Counted from the stretch's first letter, positions 35,702-46,879 are shown. The stretch: 64,000 nucleotides of DNA from Gilvimarinus xylanilyticus (GCF_024195295.1 NZ_JAMFTH010000005.1:124001-188000), one strand, 5' to 3'. Notes: generated by a model not told the origin, from the letters alone. Numbers and translations are program-made.

Positions 35702-37246
35702 TTACCAGGTTTGGCTGGACTTGAACTTCTCAACCAAGGCTTTGAACTGCTCTTCCAGCTCGCCGTTCCAATTACCGGTTTCGTTGATTTGCTTCATCAA
35801 CTCACCGTGCTCGGCATCAGCGTAAGACAGCAAGGCAGCTTCGAAGTCCAAGATTTTCTTAACTTCGATATCTTTCAAGTAGCCTTCGTTGGCGCAGTAC
35901 AAAACCAGACCCATCTGCGCGATGCTCATGGGCGAGTACTGCTTCTGTTTCATCAGCTCGGTGACACGCTCACCGTGTTCCAGCTGGGCTTTAGTCGCCT
36001 CATCCAGATCAGAAGCAAACTGCGCAAAGGCGGCCAATTCGCGGTATTGCGCCAGAGCGGTACGAATACCCCCCGAGAGCTTTTTAACAATTTTGGTCTG
36101 CGCGGAACCACCCACACGAGATACCGAAATACCGGCATTCATGGCCGGGCGAATGCCCGAGTTGAACATGTCAGCTTCCAGGAAGATCTGACCATCGGTA
36201 ATAGAAATCACGTTAGTGGGTACGAACGCTGATACGTCGCCACCTTGGGTTTCAATAATCGGCAGTGCGGTCAATGAACCGGTTTTGCCTTTTACTTCAC
36301 CATTGGTTTGTTTTTCAACGTATTCGGCGTTTACACGAGCGGCGCGCTCAAGCAGGCGAGAGTGCAAATAGAACACATCACCCGGGTAGGCTTCACGGCC
36401 CGGAGGACGACGCAGAAGCAGAGAGATCTGGCGATAAGCCCAAGCTTGCTTGGTCAGATCATCATAGATAATCAGGGCATCTTCACCGCGGTCGCGGTAA
36501 TACTCGCCAATAGTACAGCCGGCAAACGCTGCCAGATACTGCATAGACGCGGGGTCTGATGCGGTCGCGGCAACTACTACGGTGTGATCCATAGCACCGT
36601 GCTCTTCCAGCTTGCGAACCACGCTGGCAATAGATGAGGCTTTTTGCCCAATGGCCACGTAAACACACTTAATACCAGAATCTTTCTGATTAATAATGGC
36701 GTCTACGGCGATAGCCGATTTACCGATCTGGCGGTCACCAATGATCAGCTCGCGCTGACCGCGACCGATTGGCACCATTGAGTCAACGGCTTTCAAACCA
36801 ATCTGCACTGGCTCGTCTACCGATTGACGCCAAATCACGCCCGGTGCAACTTTCTCGATTGCATCGGTTTGCTTGGCATCAATGGGGCCTTTACCGTCGA
36901 TGGCATTACCCAGAGCGTCGACAACACGACCTTCCAGTTCAGGACCTACCGGTACTTCAAGAATGCGGCCAGTACATTTACAGGTTTGACCTTCGGCAAT
37001 GCCGAAGTAATCACCCAAAATAACCGCACCGACTGAGTCTTGTTCAAGGTTCAACGCCATACCATAGACGCCACCTTCAAACTCAATCATTTCCCCGTAC
37101 ATCACGTCCATCAGGCCGTGAATACGAACAATACCGTCAGATACCGATACGACCGTGCCCTCGTTGCGGGCTTCGGATGACACATCGAGGCTCTCGATGC
37201 GCTGTTTAATAATTTCGCTAATCTCGGATGGATTCAGCTGCTGCAT
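35702..37246 (-). CDS. atpA: ATP synthase F1 alpha subunit
   Basis: Alpha subunits alternate with beta in the F1 hexamer and bind nucleotide without net catalysis. The 514-residue length matches the family (E. coli 513). Walker A is GDRQIGKS near residue 169; the N-terminal [19 protein letters not shown] and the conserved [18 protein letters not shown] with the following ARE region are intact. Start ATG 16 bp from atpH. Confidence 0.99.
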   Translation of the reverse strand: MQQLNPSEISEIIKQRIESLDVSSEARNEGTVVSVSDGIVRIHGLMDVMYGEMIEFEGGVYGMALNLEQDSVGAVILGDYFGIAEGQTCKCTGRILEVPVGPELEGRVVDALGNAIDGKGPIDAKQTDAIEKVAPGVIWRQSVDEPVQIGLKAVDSMVPIGRGQRELIIGDRQIGKSAIAVDAIINQKDSGIKCVYVAIGQKASSIASVVRKLEEHGAMDHTVVVAATASDPASMQYLAAFAGCTIGEYYRDRGEDALIIYDDLTKQAWAYRQISLLLRRPPGREAYPGDVFYLHSRLLERAARVNAEYVEKQTNGEVKGKTGSLTALPIIETQGGDVSAFVPTNVISITDGQIFLEADMFNSGIRPAMNAGISVSRVGGSAQTKIVKKLSGGIRTALAQYRELAAFAQFASDLDEATKAQLEHGERVTELMKQKQYSPMSIAQMGLVLYCANEGYLKDIEVKKILDFEAALLSYADAEHGELMKQINETGNWNGELEEQFKALVEKFKSSQTW

Positions 37247-37262
37247 GCTTTGTTCCTCAATC

Positions 37263-37799
37263 CTACGAATTGATTGCTTTGGCGAGTTTCTCTAACCGAC
37301 CGCGCATGGAGCCGTCGATGACCAAATCACCTGCCTTGATAATCGCGCCAGCAAGCAGTTGTGAATCAACTGCACTGCTGACCTTAACCTTGCGCGCCAG
37401 TTTGGCACTGAGGGCATCCGCCAGTTTTTTCTCGCTGGCATCGTCCAGTTCAAAGGCAGTCGTCAGTTCTACATCGACAGCTTGCTCTTCGGCGGTTTTC
37501 AGCGCATCAAAAAGGGTGAATACCTCGGGCAACAACGCCAAGCGCTTGTTTTCCGCCAACAGCTCAACAAAGTTTTTCACTTTGCTGTCCAGCTCTTCGC
37601 CGCAAACACTTAGCAGGGTGCTCGCCTGCTGTTCGGGAGTCAGGGCAGGGGAGGAGACAATTTCCTTAACCTTGCCGTACTCGCTGACAATCGCCAGGGT
37701 TTTCAGTTGTGTTGCCCAACTCGAAAGATCACCATGCTCATGGGCAAAGCCAAAGGCTGCCTTGGCATAGGGTCTTGCGAGGGTAGTCAGTTCAGCCAC
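37263..37799 (-). CDS. atpH: ATP synthase F1 delta subunit
   Basis: Delta sits on top of F1 and ties it to the peripheral b stalk. The 178-residue length is usual (E. coli 177). It opens [21 protein letters not shown], the typical family N-terminus, with a six-helix domain and a C-terminal segment [22 protein letters not shown]. It is 12 bp after atpF. Confidence 0.97.
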   Translation of the reverse strand: MAELTTLARPYAKAAFGFAHEHGDLSSWATQLKTLAIVSEYGKVKEIVSSPALTPEQQASTLLSVCGEELDSKVKNFVELLAENKRLALLPEVFTLFDALKTAEEQAVDVELTTAFELDDASEKKLADALSAKLARKVKVSSAVDSQLLAGAIIKAGDLVIDGSMRGRLEKLAKAINS

Positions 37800-37811
37800 A
37801 ATTCACCTCAC

Positions 37812-38282
37812 TTACAAACTGGCTGCCAGTTTGTCGATCATGTTTTGGTGCGCAGACTGGTCTACAGAAGACTCAAGCACTTGTTCGGCGCCAGCGAATG
37901 CTAGGGTAGCCACCTGTGAACGCAACTGCTCTTTGGCGCGGTTCACTTCCTGCTCCACTTCGGCCTGGGCTGCCGCAATAATGCGATCGCCTTCTTCACG
38001 GGCCTGCTCTTTCGCTTCTTCCACAATCTGAGTTGCGCGCTTGTTAGCGGACTCAAGAATGCTGGCCGCTTCGGTTTTAGCATCGCGCAATTCATGCTTT
38101 GCTTTTTCCTGGGCCAATTCCAAGTCTTTACTTGCGCGATCTGCTGCGGCCAGACCATCGGCAATTTTCTTCTGACGTTCCGTCATGGCCGCCGTAATGT
38201 GGGGCCATACGTACTTCATGCAAATCAGCACGAAGACAATGAACGTAATGGACTGTCCAATGATGGTTAAATTAAGGTTCAC
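37812..38282 (-). CDS. atpF: ATP synthase Fo b subunit
   Basis: Subunit b forms the peripheral stalk as a dimer. The 156-residue protein (E. coli 156) has one N-terminal transmembrane helix ([20 protein letters not shown]) and a long charged coiled coil from about residue 30 on, rich in Glu, Lys and Arg. It lies between atpE and atpH. Confidence 0.98.
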   Translation of the reverse strand: MNLNLTIIGQSITFIVFVLICMKYVWPHITAAMTERQKKIADGLAAADRASKDLELAQEKAKHELRDAKTEAASILESANKRATQIVEEAKEQAREEGDRIIAAAQAEVEQEVNRAKEQLRSQVATLAFAGAEQVLESSVDQSAHQNMIDKLAASL

Positions 38283-38332
38283 GCCGACACCTCTGTTATG
38301 GGAAGTTTCTGTGCGTTAATACAAGCGTTAGC

Positions 38333-38587
<255 letters not shown>

Positions 38588-38613
38588 TTAAAGATAAAAA
38601 GTTAAGTTAAAAG

Positions 38614-39561
<948 letters not shown>

Positions 39562-39602
39562 CTATCTCTCAACTTGTGTGTAGTAAAGCGTGTGTAAACC
39601 AG

Positions 39603-40013
39603 CTACTGCTGGCGCAGGCTTCGGCCTGTGGCCTTAGCCGTAACAATCATTTGCGCAATTTGTGCAACGACAAAGGCGCATAAAAAAACCGGTAGGCTGA
39701 TAGGCACATCCCGGGTAAAAACCGCCGCAAACAAGGCGGCGGTCAGTAGTAATTTGGCTGATTCAGCGCGATAGAACCGGTTGACGCTCTGGCGTACAGC
39801 CGAGGCGCCACGGATTTGTCCGGCAAACCTGGCAAAGACCATGCTAGGCACCAAACAAACGGAAAATCCCCAAAGTAAAGAAATCCCCCAAACCGGTCGC
39901 CAGAAAACAACGGGCGCCGCGATAACCAACAGGATTATCCAGAGCCTCAGCAACCATTTAAATACCGGCAATTCGGCAATAACGGTTGATGTTTTACGGC
40001 GTGCCCAGGGCAT
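39603..40013 (-). CDS. atpI: ATP synthase protein I (AtpI)
   Basis: AtpI is a small membrane protein that helps assemble the c ring or load Mg2+ in some bacteria; it is not essential. The 136-residue product has about four transmembrane helices (for example LWIILLVIAAPVVFW and LLLTAALFAAVFTRDV) and a short basic end. It is first in the operon, downstream of a clear sigma-70 promoter. Confidence 0.88.
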   Translation of the reverse strand: MPWARRKTSTVIAELPVFKWLLRLWIILLVIAAPVVFWRPVWGISLLWGFSVCLVPSMVFARFAGQIRGASAVRQSVNRFYRAESAKLLLTAALFAAVFTRDVPISLPVFLCAFVVAQIAQMIVTAKATGRSLRQQ

Positions 40014-40336
40014 CGATTCTCTCTGTTACTGCCAATTTTCTTGGCATGGGTCGATTTTCGCCGTTACTGGCTTTACCGCAGCTTACATAACAGCTGCAAA
40101 GCCGCCGCATTATAGGGGGTTTGTCATAATCCTTTCAACCACAGGTGCGCTATTTTCGCTCAAGTGGTTACAATTGCGCCCAGTATTTGGGCAAATAACA
40201 ACAAACCACTCACTTGCAAATCTTTACAACCCACGCAAACCCTGTGGATAACCCAAAATGCGAGGGCAAAGACTACCAGTAGTTGAGCGAAAAGTTAAGC
40301 GCCGTGAAACACCAACAGCGCTTAGCGCACTGGCGT
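40014..40336. promoter_or_regulatory. Promoter region upstream of the atp operon
   Basis: This 323-bp gap lies between atpI and the end of parB. On the minus strand TTGAAA (40133-40138) and TATAAT (40109-40114) are 18 bp apart, a near-consensus sigma-70 promoter for the atp operon. A perfect DnaA box TGTGGATAA lies at 40243-40251 (reverse of TTATCCACA). No open frame with coding character is present. Confidence 0.8.
40109..40138 (-). promoter_or_regulatory. Sigma-70 promoter of the atp operon
   Basis: Reading the minus strand: TTGAAA, 18 bp, TATAAT, with a GCG-rich start region. The -10 hexamer is a perfect match and the -35 matches at four of six. It lies about 96 bp before the atpI start. 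Confidence 0.8.
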
Positions 40337-41266
40337 CTACTTGATATGGGCGAGAATTCCGTCAAGCTCGTCCAGATTGTTGTAGTTGATCACCAACTTA
40401 CCCTTGCCCTTGGCGGTGTGCTGAATGCTCACCCCAGCACCCAAGGTGTCTGAAAGCTCATTCTGCAGGCGCTTGATATCAGCCGACACCGGTAACGGTG
40501 CCTCTGGGGGGCCATTTTCTTTTTCGTCCTGAATTTTTCGAACCAGCGCCTCTGCCTGACGAACGGTTAGGCCTTTGGCGACGATCTGACGCCCCACCTC
40601 GCGCTGCTGCTCGGCGGGCAACGACAGGATTGCGCGCGCATGGCCCATCTCCAGATCGCCGTGCTCGAGTAATTTTTTAACCTCGTCGTCCAGAGCAATC
40701 AGACGGAGCAGGTTGGTTACTGTGGTGCGCGACTTACCCACCGCCTGGGCCACTTCCTGCTGAGTGAGCTCGAACTCATCCTGCAAACGCTTGAGGGCCA
40801 TGGCTTCTTCGATAGGGTTGAGATCTTCGCGCTGAATATTTTCAATCAGCGCCATGGCGATGGCCGCCTCGTCGGGCACCTCGCGAACTACGGCGGGTAT
40901 TTTTTCCAGTCCAGCTAACTGGGTCGCGCGCCAGCGGCGCTCGCCGGCAATAATTTCAAATCGCTCAGCACTGATGGGGCGAACCACGATGGGCTGCATA
41001 ACGCCCTGAGCTTTAATGGATTCGGCCAACTCTTCCAGTGCTTCGGGGTGCATATCCCGGCGTGGCTGGTATTTGCCGCGCTGGATAAGTTCGACCGGAA
41101 TTTGCATTAAACGACCGTCGGCAGGTGTTTCGGCCGCCGCACTTGCGCCGGGTTCCGGGGCCTGAGCGGGTTCTTTGTCTAGTTCGGTATCGGCGCTGGG
41201 GATACTGACGCCAGCACCCAAGAGGGCATCCAAACCTTTACCCAAACCTTTGCGTTTTCCTGCCAT
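40337..41266 (-). CDS. parB: Chromosome partitioning protein ParB
   Basis: ParB binds parS sites near the origin, spreads over DNA as a CTP-dependent clamp and works with ParA in chromosome segregation. The 309-residue protein has the Box-I/CTP-binding motif GERRWRA (within AGERRWRATQLAGL), the helix-turn-helix LTQQEVAQAVGKSRTTVTNLLRL, and a C-terminal dimerisation part ending NYNNLDELDGILAHIK. Two parS sites lie in recF. It is 29 bp downstream of parA. Confidence 0.97.
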   Translation of the reverse strand: MAGKRKGLGKGLDALLGAGVSIPSADTELDKEPAQAPEPGASAAAETPADGRLMQIPVELIQRGKYQPRRDMHPEALEELAESIKAQGVMQPIVVRPISAERFEIIAGERRWRATQLAGLEKIPAVVREVPDEAAIAMALIENIQREDLNPIEEAMALKRLQDEFELTQQEVAQAVGKSRTTVTNLLRLIALDDEVKKLLEHGDLEMGHARAILSLPAEQQREVGRQIVAKGLTVRQAEALVRKIQDEKENGPPEAPLPVSADIKRLQNELSDTLGAGVSIQHTAKGKGKLVINYNNLDELDGILAHIK

Positions 41267-41295
41267 GGTTTTACCTGTCTCAATACGGCGGGCGC

Positions 41296-42102
41296 TTAAT
41301 GCGCCGTTTCGGGTTGAATAGAATCGGCGGCATCGCCTTGTTCGTTGCGGCGCAACAGCTCGCCCGCCAGCGCCAGGTAGGCCATAGCGCCCTTGGACTG
41401 ACGATCGTAAACGAGTACAGGCTGGCCGTAGCTGGGCGCCTCGGCCAAGCGCACATTGCGGGGAATGCAGGTGCGGTAAACCCGGTCGCCAAAGTGCTCG
41501 TGCAGTTGCGCCGACACCTCATTGGTGAGGCTATTGCGCGGATCGTACATGGTGCGCAATATTCCCTCGATTTTAAGCTCGGGGTTCAACACTTCGTGTA
41601 TTTGGTTGATGGTGCCGATCAGTGCCGACAAGCCCTCCAGCGCGTAGTACTCACACTGCATGGGAATGATCACCCCGTGGCAGGCCGCCAGAGCGTTGAG
41701 GGTGAGCATATTCAGCGAAGGAGGGCAATCGATCAAAATATAATCGTACTGCGACGCCACCTGTTTGAGCACAGTATCCAAACGGCGCTCTTTGTTCGCC
41801 AGCGATAGCATTTCCACTTCGGCGGCGGTTAAATCGCCATTGGCGGGCAAAACGTGGTATTTACCCTCTTCGGACACCACCAGACAATCGGCAATGGCCG
41901 CGCGATCGGTCAGGACATCGTACACCGACTCCTCCACGGCGGATTTATCCACACCGCTACCCATGGTGGCGTTGCCCTGAGGGTCAAGATCGACCAACAG
42001 CACGCGTTTTTTGGTGGCCACCAGCGAGGCGGCCAAATTAACACAGGTAGTGGTTTTGCCCACGCCGCCTTTTTGATTGGCAATCGCGTAAATCTTGCTC
42101 AA
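41296..42102 (-). CDS. parA: Chromosome partitioning ATPase ParA (Soj)
   Basis: ParA is a Walker-type ATPase that binds nucleoid DNA and moves ParB-parS complexes. The deviant Walker A motif KGGVGKTT lies at about residues 10-17, with DLDPQGNATMGSGVDKS and IDCPPSLNMLTLNALA behind. I place the start at the TTG at 42102 (268 residues), with AAGGA upstream; homologues begin with this MSKIYAIANQKGG-like segment. A longer frame to 42207 would overlap rsmG and is rejected. It follows rsmG by 37 bp. Confidence 0.95.
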   Translation of the reverse strand: MSKIYAIANQKGGVGKTTTCVNLAASLVATKKRVLLVDLDPQGNATMGSGVDKSAVEESVYDVLTDRAAIADCLVVSEEGKYHVLPANGDLTAAEVEMLSLANKERRLDTVLKQVASQYDYILIDCPPSLNMLTLNALAACHGVIIPMQCEYYALEGLSALIGTINQIHEVLNPELKIEGILRTMYDPRNSLTNEVSAQLHEHFGDRVYRTCIPRNVRLAEAPSYGQPVLVYDRQSKGAMAYLALAGELLRRNEQGDAADSIQPETAH

Positions 42103-42139
42103 GGGATTATCCTTTTCGTGGTCGTCGCTCAAAAGGGCT

Positions 42140-42808
42140 CTATTGTGTGGCAGTTGCGGTTGCCGGGCAAGCGCTTCGCGGTTGCAGAAGCAGCAGGTGG
42201 CGCTCACCTTCCTCGCCGGGCACGTTTAACTCAAAGCTTTGGTTAAGTGAATAATCCGCACTGATCTGCTCAAGCTCGGCTTCGGGAAACTGCCCTTTCA
42301 TGGCGTAAAACATGCCCCCGTCCGCCAACAAGTGCCGACACCAGCGAGTCATGTCCGCAAGGCTGGCAAAGGCGCGACTGATAACGCCGTCGAATAGGGC
42401 GGGGGGCTGCAAAGTCTCTACCCGGCAGTTCTCTACGGTCACATTGGCAAGGCCCAGCAGGGTTTTTACATGAAACAAAAACCGGGTTTTCTTGCCATTG
42501 CTGTCGAGCAAAGTAAAGCTTTTCTCAGGGTAGCAAATGGCCAACACCATGCCCGGCAAACCACCACCGGTGCCCACATCGATCAGGCGATCACCGGCAA
42601 TATGGGGTACCACCGCCAATGAGTCCAGCAAGTGGCGCCCCAGCATCTGCTGGGTATCGCGCACCGCCGATAGGTTATAAGCCCGATTCCATTTGGCGAA
42701 CTCAAACAGATAATCCAGCAGCAACTCGGTCTGGCTGTCATTCAAAATAACCCCCAACCCCTGGGCACCTGCCTGCAACTGACGGCGCAAACTGTCCCGT
42801 TCAGCCAT
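42140..42808 (-). CDS. rsmG: 16S rRNA (guanine-527-N7)-methyltransferase
   Basis: RsmG (GidB) methylates N7 of G527 in 16S rRNA using S-adenosylmethionine; loss gives low-level streptomycin resistance. The 222-residue protein has motif I LIDVGTGGGLPGMVLA and the KWNRAYNLSAVRD segment near residue 40, both family-typical. It overlaps mnmG by one base (ATG/TGA-type junction) and precedes parA. Confidence 0.97.
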   Translation of the reverse strand: MAERDSLRRQLQAGAQGLGVILNDSQTELLLDYLFEFAKWNRAYNLSAVRDTQQMLGRHLLDSLAVVPHIAGDRLIDVGTGGGLPGMVLAICYPEKSFTLLDSNGKKTRFLFHVKTLLGLANVTVENCRVETLQPPALFDGVISRAFASLADMTRWCRHLLADGGMFYAMKGQFPEAELEQISADYSLNQSFELNVPGEEGERHLLLLQPRSACPATATATQ

Positions 42809-44703
42809 CAGCTGGCCTCGGCCTGGCGGCGATTAAGTAGGCCGCGCTTTTTCAAATAGATCAACAAAAGCGAGACAGCCGCCGGGGTCACCCCGGGAAT
42901 ACGCTGGGCGCGCGCCAGGGTTTCGGGACGAGCTTCACTCAGTTTTTGCTTCACCTCGTTGGACAGACCGTCCACGGCATTGAAGTCAAAATCTGTGGGA
43001 AACAGGGTATTCTCATGGGCGCGCAAACGGTCGATTTCCTCCTGCTGACGGGAGATATACCCCGAGTATTTGGCATCGATTTCAATCTGCTCGGCCACCG
43101 CTTCGCTGCCACTGGCCTCGCCCTTCAGCCCCGCGACATCGCGATAGTGCAGTTCGGGCCGCTTAAGCAAATCGAACAGGCTGTACTCGCGATTTAACGC
43201 GCTTTTTACTTTGCCTTCCAGCGCCTTGGCCTCGACAGACCCGGCCTGCACCCAAGTATCTTTGAGTCGTGCGCGCTCAAGCTCTACCGCCTCGCGCTTG
43301 TCGCAGTAGGACTGCCACTGCGCGTCGCCCACCAAACCCATGTCGCGTGCGGTTTCGGTTAAGCGCTGATCGGCATTGTCCTCGCGCAGCAGCAAACGAT
43401 ATTCGGCGCGGCTGGTAAACATGCGATAGGGCTCGCGAGTGCCCATGGTAATCAGATCATCCACCAGTACGCCCAGGTAGGCCTCGTCGCGACGCGGGCA
43501 CCAGGCCTCTTGCTCGCGGGCGCGGCGCGCGGCGTTCAAACCGGCGAGCAACCCCTGGGCTCCAGCCTCTTCGTAACCGGTGGTGCCGTTAATTTGCCCC
43601 GCAAAATACAGCCCGCCAATCACCTTGGTCTCAAGTGAGTACTTCAAATCCTGAGGATTGAAATAATCGTATTCGATGGCGTAACCGGGGCGGGTGATAT
43701 GGGCGTTTTCAAAACCTTTAATCGAGCGCACCAAGTCCATCTGTACATCGAAGGGCAGGCTGGTGGAAATGCCGTTGGGGTAGAGCTCGTGGGTGGTTAA
43801 GCCCTCGGGCTCGATAAACACCTGGTGGCTGTCTTTATCGGCAAAGCGGTGAATTTTATCTTCAATGGATGGACAGTAACGCGGCCCCACCCCTTCGATA
43901 ACCCCGGAATACATGGGCGAGCGGTCCAATCCGCCGCGAATGATGTCGTGGGTTTTCTCATTGGTATGGGTAATCCAGCAGCACACTTGCCGCGGCTGCA
44001 TGTCGCGGTTGCCGCGCACCGACATCACCGGGCGCGGCTCATCGCCCCACTGTTCCTGCAACTCGGAAAAATCCACTGACTTGGCATCGATACGGGGCGG
44101 GGTACCGGTTTTCAGGCGATCAACCCGCAGCGGGTATTCGCGTAAGCGCTTAGCCAAAGCCTGAGCGGGAGGGTCACCGGCGCGGCCACCACTGTGGTTT
44201 TTCATACCAATATGTATAACGCCGCCCAGGAAGGTTCCGGTAGTTAAAACCACCTGATCGGCGTGAAATTTTAGGCCCATTTGGGTGACTACACCACGCA
44301 CTTCGTCGTTATCGACGATTAGGTCATCCACGGCCTGCTGGAAAATCCATAAATTGGGTTGGTTTTCCAAGGTGTGACGAATCGCTGCTTTGTACAAGAC
44401 GCGATCGGCTTGGGCGCGCGTGGCCCGCACCGCCGGGCCTTTGCGGGCATTAAGCACGCGAAACTGGATGCCTCCAGCGTCTGTTGCCAGCGCCATAGCG
44501 CCGCCCAAGGCATCAATTTCTTTCACCAAATGGCTTTTGCCGATGCCCCCAATGGCAGGGTTACATGACATTTGCCCCAGCGTTTCTACATTGTGGGACA
44601 ACAATAGGGTTTTACAGCCCATGCGGGCAGAGGCCAGACAGGCTTCGGTGCCTGCATGGCCACCGCCGACGACAATCACGTCAAATGTTTCAGGATAAAT
44701 CAT
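42808..44703 (-). CDS. mnmG: tRNA uridine-34 carboxymethylaminomethyl synthesis protein MnmG
   Basis: MnmG (GidA) is the FAD-dependent partner of MnmE; together they add the cmnm5 group to wobble uridine of certain tRNAs. The 631-residue protein has the FAD dinucleotide-binding motif [17 protein letters not shown] near the N-terminus, the [20 protein letters not shown] block, and the [21 protein letters not shown]-like C-terminal helical region. Its partner mnmE lies 4.4 kb away on the same strand. The gene borders the oriC candidate, as in E. coli. Confidence 0.98.
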   Translation of the reverse strand: MIYPETFDVIVVGGGHAGTEACLASARMGCKTLLLSHNVETLGQMSCNPAIGGIGKSHLVKEIDALGGAMALATDAGGIQFRVLNARKGPAVRATRAQADRVLYKAAIRHTLENQPNLWIFQQAVDDLIVDNDEVRGVVTQMGLKFHADQVVLTTGTFLGGVIHIGMKNHSGGRAGDPPAQALAKRLREYPLRVDRLKTGTPPRIDAKSVDFSELQEQWGDEPRPVMSVRGNRDMQPRQVCCWITHTNEKTHDIIRGGLDRSPMYSGVIEGVGPRYCPSIEDKIHRFADKDSHQVFIEPEGLTTHELYPNGISTSLPFDVQMDLVRSIKGFENAHITRPGYAIEYDYFNPQDLKYSLETKVIGGLYFAGQINGTTGYEEAGAQGLLAGLNAARRAREQEAWCPRRDEAYLGVLVDDLITMGTREPYRMFTSRAEYRLLLREDNADQRLTETARDMGLVGDAQWQSYCDKREAVELERARLKDTWVQAGSVEAKALEGKVKSALNREYSLFDLLKRPELHYRDVAGLKGEASGSEAVAEQIEIDAKYSGYISRQQEEIDRLRAHENTLFPTDFDFNAVDGLSNEVKQKLSEARPETLARAQRIPGVTPAAVSLLLIYLKKRGLLNRRQAEAS

Positions 44704-45458
44704 AGCCTGCCTCGCGGCGCTTAGAAAAATGGGCGCACATTATAGAGCGGTTAACCGCGTTGTACAAAACATGTTCAATCTTTATTCAGTCTTTAAGTTA
44801 TTCAAATAATTATTTAATAAGTAAATAAATAAGAGTTTTTATATATAGATTGAACTTATAGTGGTAATAGGTGGACAAGCTTTATGTGGAAAACCAATTT
44901 TTTCGTAATAAAAACATAAACTTAACCGAAGTGTAAGTGAGCAGAAAAGTTGCGGTTAAGCTGGCCGAAGGCGGTTATTAAGCTCTGGATGAAAGTGCCG
45001 GTTATCCCCAAAATTTATAAACCTGGAGTTATCCCCAATTTCATCAATAAGTTTTTCAGGCGAATCCCACAGAGTTATTACCCTTTTCGCCTGTTTTTTA
45101 ATCTAAATCCGAGTAAAAACAAGAGTTTATGGGATAAACCTGTGAACAATTGTGGATAGTTTCTCTAAGTTGCCTGTAAAGCGCCTGTCATCTTGTGGAT
45201 AACCTTTTCCTCAGGATGTGTATAAAGGCTTGAATGGCTAAATAGAAGAGCCAGGAGTCCACCATCCTGCTTTTTATCGACATGGCGAAATAACACCGTC
45301 TTGTCGCAATACTTTTGTAAACTCGAGCTAAATTGCCGCTAAGTGTTTACTTTTTGAGCTGTTTTTAACCCTGATTACCGTCTTTGATCGGTGTGCTAGA
45401 GCAAACAACGCCTTGTCTCTTTCTTGTTACTTTTGTTTGGGGTCGATACTATTAATTT
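44704..45458. other. oriC: Probable chromosomal origin (oriC)
   Basis: This 755-bp gap has no convincing gene. An AT-rich part at about 44790-44850 could be the unwinding element. DnaA boxes (TTATNCACA) on the minus strand: perfect at 45194-45202 (TGTGGATAA) and 45217-45225 (TGTGTATAA); one mismatch at 45151-45159 and 44885-44893; related TTATCCCCA words on the plus strand at 45002-45010 and 45029-45037. In E. coli oriC also lies next to mnmG; in pseudomonads it is beside dnaA, where a second cluster is present. Confidence 0.7.
45424..45452 (+). promoter_or_regulatory. Promoter placed so close that the MarR-type mRNA could be leaderless
   Basis: TTGTTA (45424-45429) and TACTAT (45447-45452) are 17 bp apart. 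Transcription would begin about 7 bp later, at the A of the ATG at 45459, and no ribosome-binding site precedes that ATG. Prediction from sequence only. Confidence 0.5.
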
Positions 45459-46049
45459 ATGAATGATGTCGAGTTAATGGGCTTGTTGATTGACCGAGTG
45501 GCGGGACTGGTGCGCTCTGACGCCCGCCGCGTGGGAGCGAAGTATCAACTGCAGCCTGTGCAGCTGGAGGTGCTGGACTATATAAGGCGAGCCAACCGCT
45601 ACTCCGATACGGCAACGGCGGTTACCGAGTATTTAGGCTTGACTAAAGGCACGGTTTCGCAAACCCTTAAGGTGTTGTTGAGCCGAGGCTATATAAAGAA
45701 ACGCGCTGATAGCGATGATAAAAGGGTATCCCGCCTCAAGGTAACACCCGCCGGTTTAAAGGCTTTGCGCGCTTGCAGGCCGTCCCCACTACTGAAAAAA
45801 GCAGGCAAACTATTAGAAGGCGATGAGCTTGAGACCACCGTCGATCGGTTAAGTGATTTGTTACAGGTTCTCCAGGAAACCAATAATGATCGTTCTTTTG
45901 GCCAGTGCGTGAACTGTGTGCACAATATGGGTAAACGGGGCGATCACTGGTGTGGGCTAACCCGAGAACCACTGAGCGATCCCGAGACGGAGCTTATCTG
46001 CCGTGAATTTACCGCGAGAGAGCAATGGCACCCGATTGGAAAGCATTAA
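45459..46049 (+). CDS. MarR-family regulator with a four-cysteine C-terminal tail
   Basis: The 196-residue protein has a winged helix-turn-helix of the MarR type (residues 35-100: VQLEVLDYIRRANRYSD, LTKGTVSQTLKVLLSRGYIKKR, DSDDKRVSRLKVTPAG). After a helical dimerisation segment, an unusual tail holds Cys150, Cys153, Cys165 and Cys181 (pattern C-x2-C-x11-C-x15-C) with His155 and His163 nearby, a good candidate for binding zinc or an iron-sulphur cluster. Such a metal site could make the regulator sensitive to metals or redox state (inference). Its 3' end overlaps the fructosamine-kinase-like gene by 25 bp, so the two are coupled. Confidence 0.88.
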   Translation: MNDVELMGLLIDRVAGLVRSDARRVGAKYQLQPVQLEVLDYIRRANRYSDTATAVTEYLGLTKGTVSQTLKVLLSRGYIKKRADSDDKRVSRLKVTPAGLKALRACRPSPLLKKAGKLLEGDELETTVDRLSDLLQVLQETNNDRSFGQCVNCVHNMGKRGDHWCGLTREPLSDPETELICREFTAREQWHPIGKH

Positions 46050-46879
46050 ACAACCGCGTTTTTTCCGGAAAGTTGAATTTAGATTCCGTCCGCAACGCTA
46101 GCGGCGGCGATATCTGCGACAGTTTTACCCTTGCGGCCAACGACGGTCAGCAGTATTTCGTTAAATTTCACCCCAACGCAGAGTTACTAGAGGCTGAATA
46201 TCGCAACCTGCAATTATTGGTTTCGACTGACATTGCCACACCTGCGCCTATTGCTTGCGTCAACTTAGACGGTGGCGCCGCTCTGGTACTTGAATATCTC
46301 GCATTTGGCGATCGCGGGGATGAAGCGCAGCTGGGACAGCAATTGGCGCAGCTGCACCAACAATGCGAGCCCAGTGGTCGCTATGGGCTGGACTACGACA
46401 ATTTTATTGGCCATACCCTCCAGTGCAATCAATGGTTTGACCAATGGGCTGATTTTTGGTGGGGTAACCGTCTGGAACCGCAACTGGCGATGGCGATGCG
46501 TCAGGGCTATAAATCGTCTATAACGAATAAAGCCTTAAAAGATCGGGTGACAACGCTGTTAGGCGAACACCAGCCACCTTCTTCTATTCTGCACGGCGAT
46601 CTGTGGGGCGGTAATAAAAGCTATCTGGCTGATGGTCGGCCGGTTATTTTTGACCCGGCCTGTTACTACGGCGACCGAGAAACCGATATCGCTTTTACCC
46701 GGGTTTTTGGCGGTTTTTCATCGGAATTTTATCAGGCCTATGAAAGCGTATGGCCTTTGCCCGAAGGTTGGCGTGATCGCGAGTCGGTTTATAACCTTTA
46801 CCATATGCTCAACCACCTCAACCTGTTTGGAGAGAGTTACAGCGGCTCGGTGAATTCGTTGATGGCCCGCCTAGGGTGA
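46025..46879 (+). CDS. Fructosamine/ketosamine-3-kinase family protein
   Basis: Family members phosphorylate sugar-amine adducts on proteins or free amines so that the adduct breaks down (protein deglycation). The 284-residue product has the aminoglycoside-phosphotransferase fold: the ATP-binding lobe with FVKFHPNAELLEAEYRNLQLL, catalytic loop LHGDLWGGNKSYL and the metal-binding FDPACYYGDRETDIAFT. Length and motifs fit bacterial FN3K-like proteins (about 290 residues). The ATG at 46025 lies inside the end of the MarR-type gene. Whether it acts on proteins or metabolites cannot be read. Confidence 0.92.
   Translation: MAPDWKALNNRVFSGKLNLDSVRNASGGDICDSFTLAANDGQQYFVKFHPNAELLEAEYRNLQLLVSTDIATPAPIACVNLDGGAALVLEYLAFGDRGDEAQLGQQLAQLHQQCEPSGRYGLDYDNFIGHTLQCNQWFDQWADFWWGNRLEPQLAMAMRQGYKSSITNKALKDRVTTLLGEHQPPSSILHGDLWGGNKSYLADGRPVIFDPACYYGDRETDIAFTRVFGGFSSEFYQAYESVWPLPEGWRDRESVYNLYHMLNHLNLFGESYSGSVNSLMARLG

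Noticed and set aside
42102-42207. Longer N-terminus for ParA
   Set aside because: It would run into rsmG and precede the conserved start of ParA with unrelated cysteine-rich residues.
44950-45159. 69-codon open frame inside the oriC candidate
   Set aside because: It lies in the DnaA-box region with no ribosome site and a product of no coding character.
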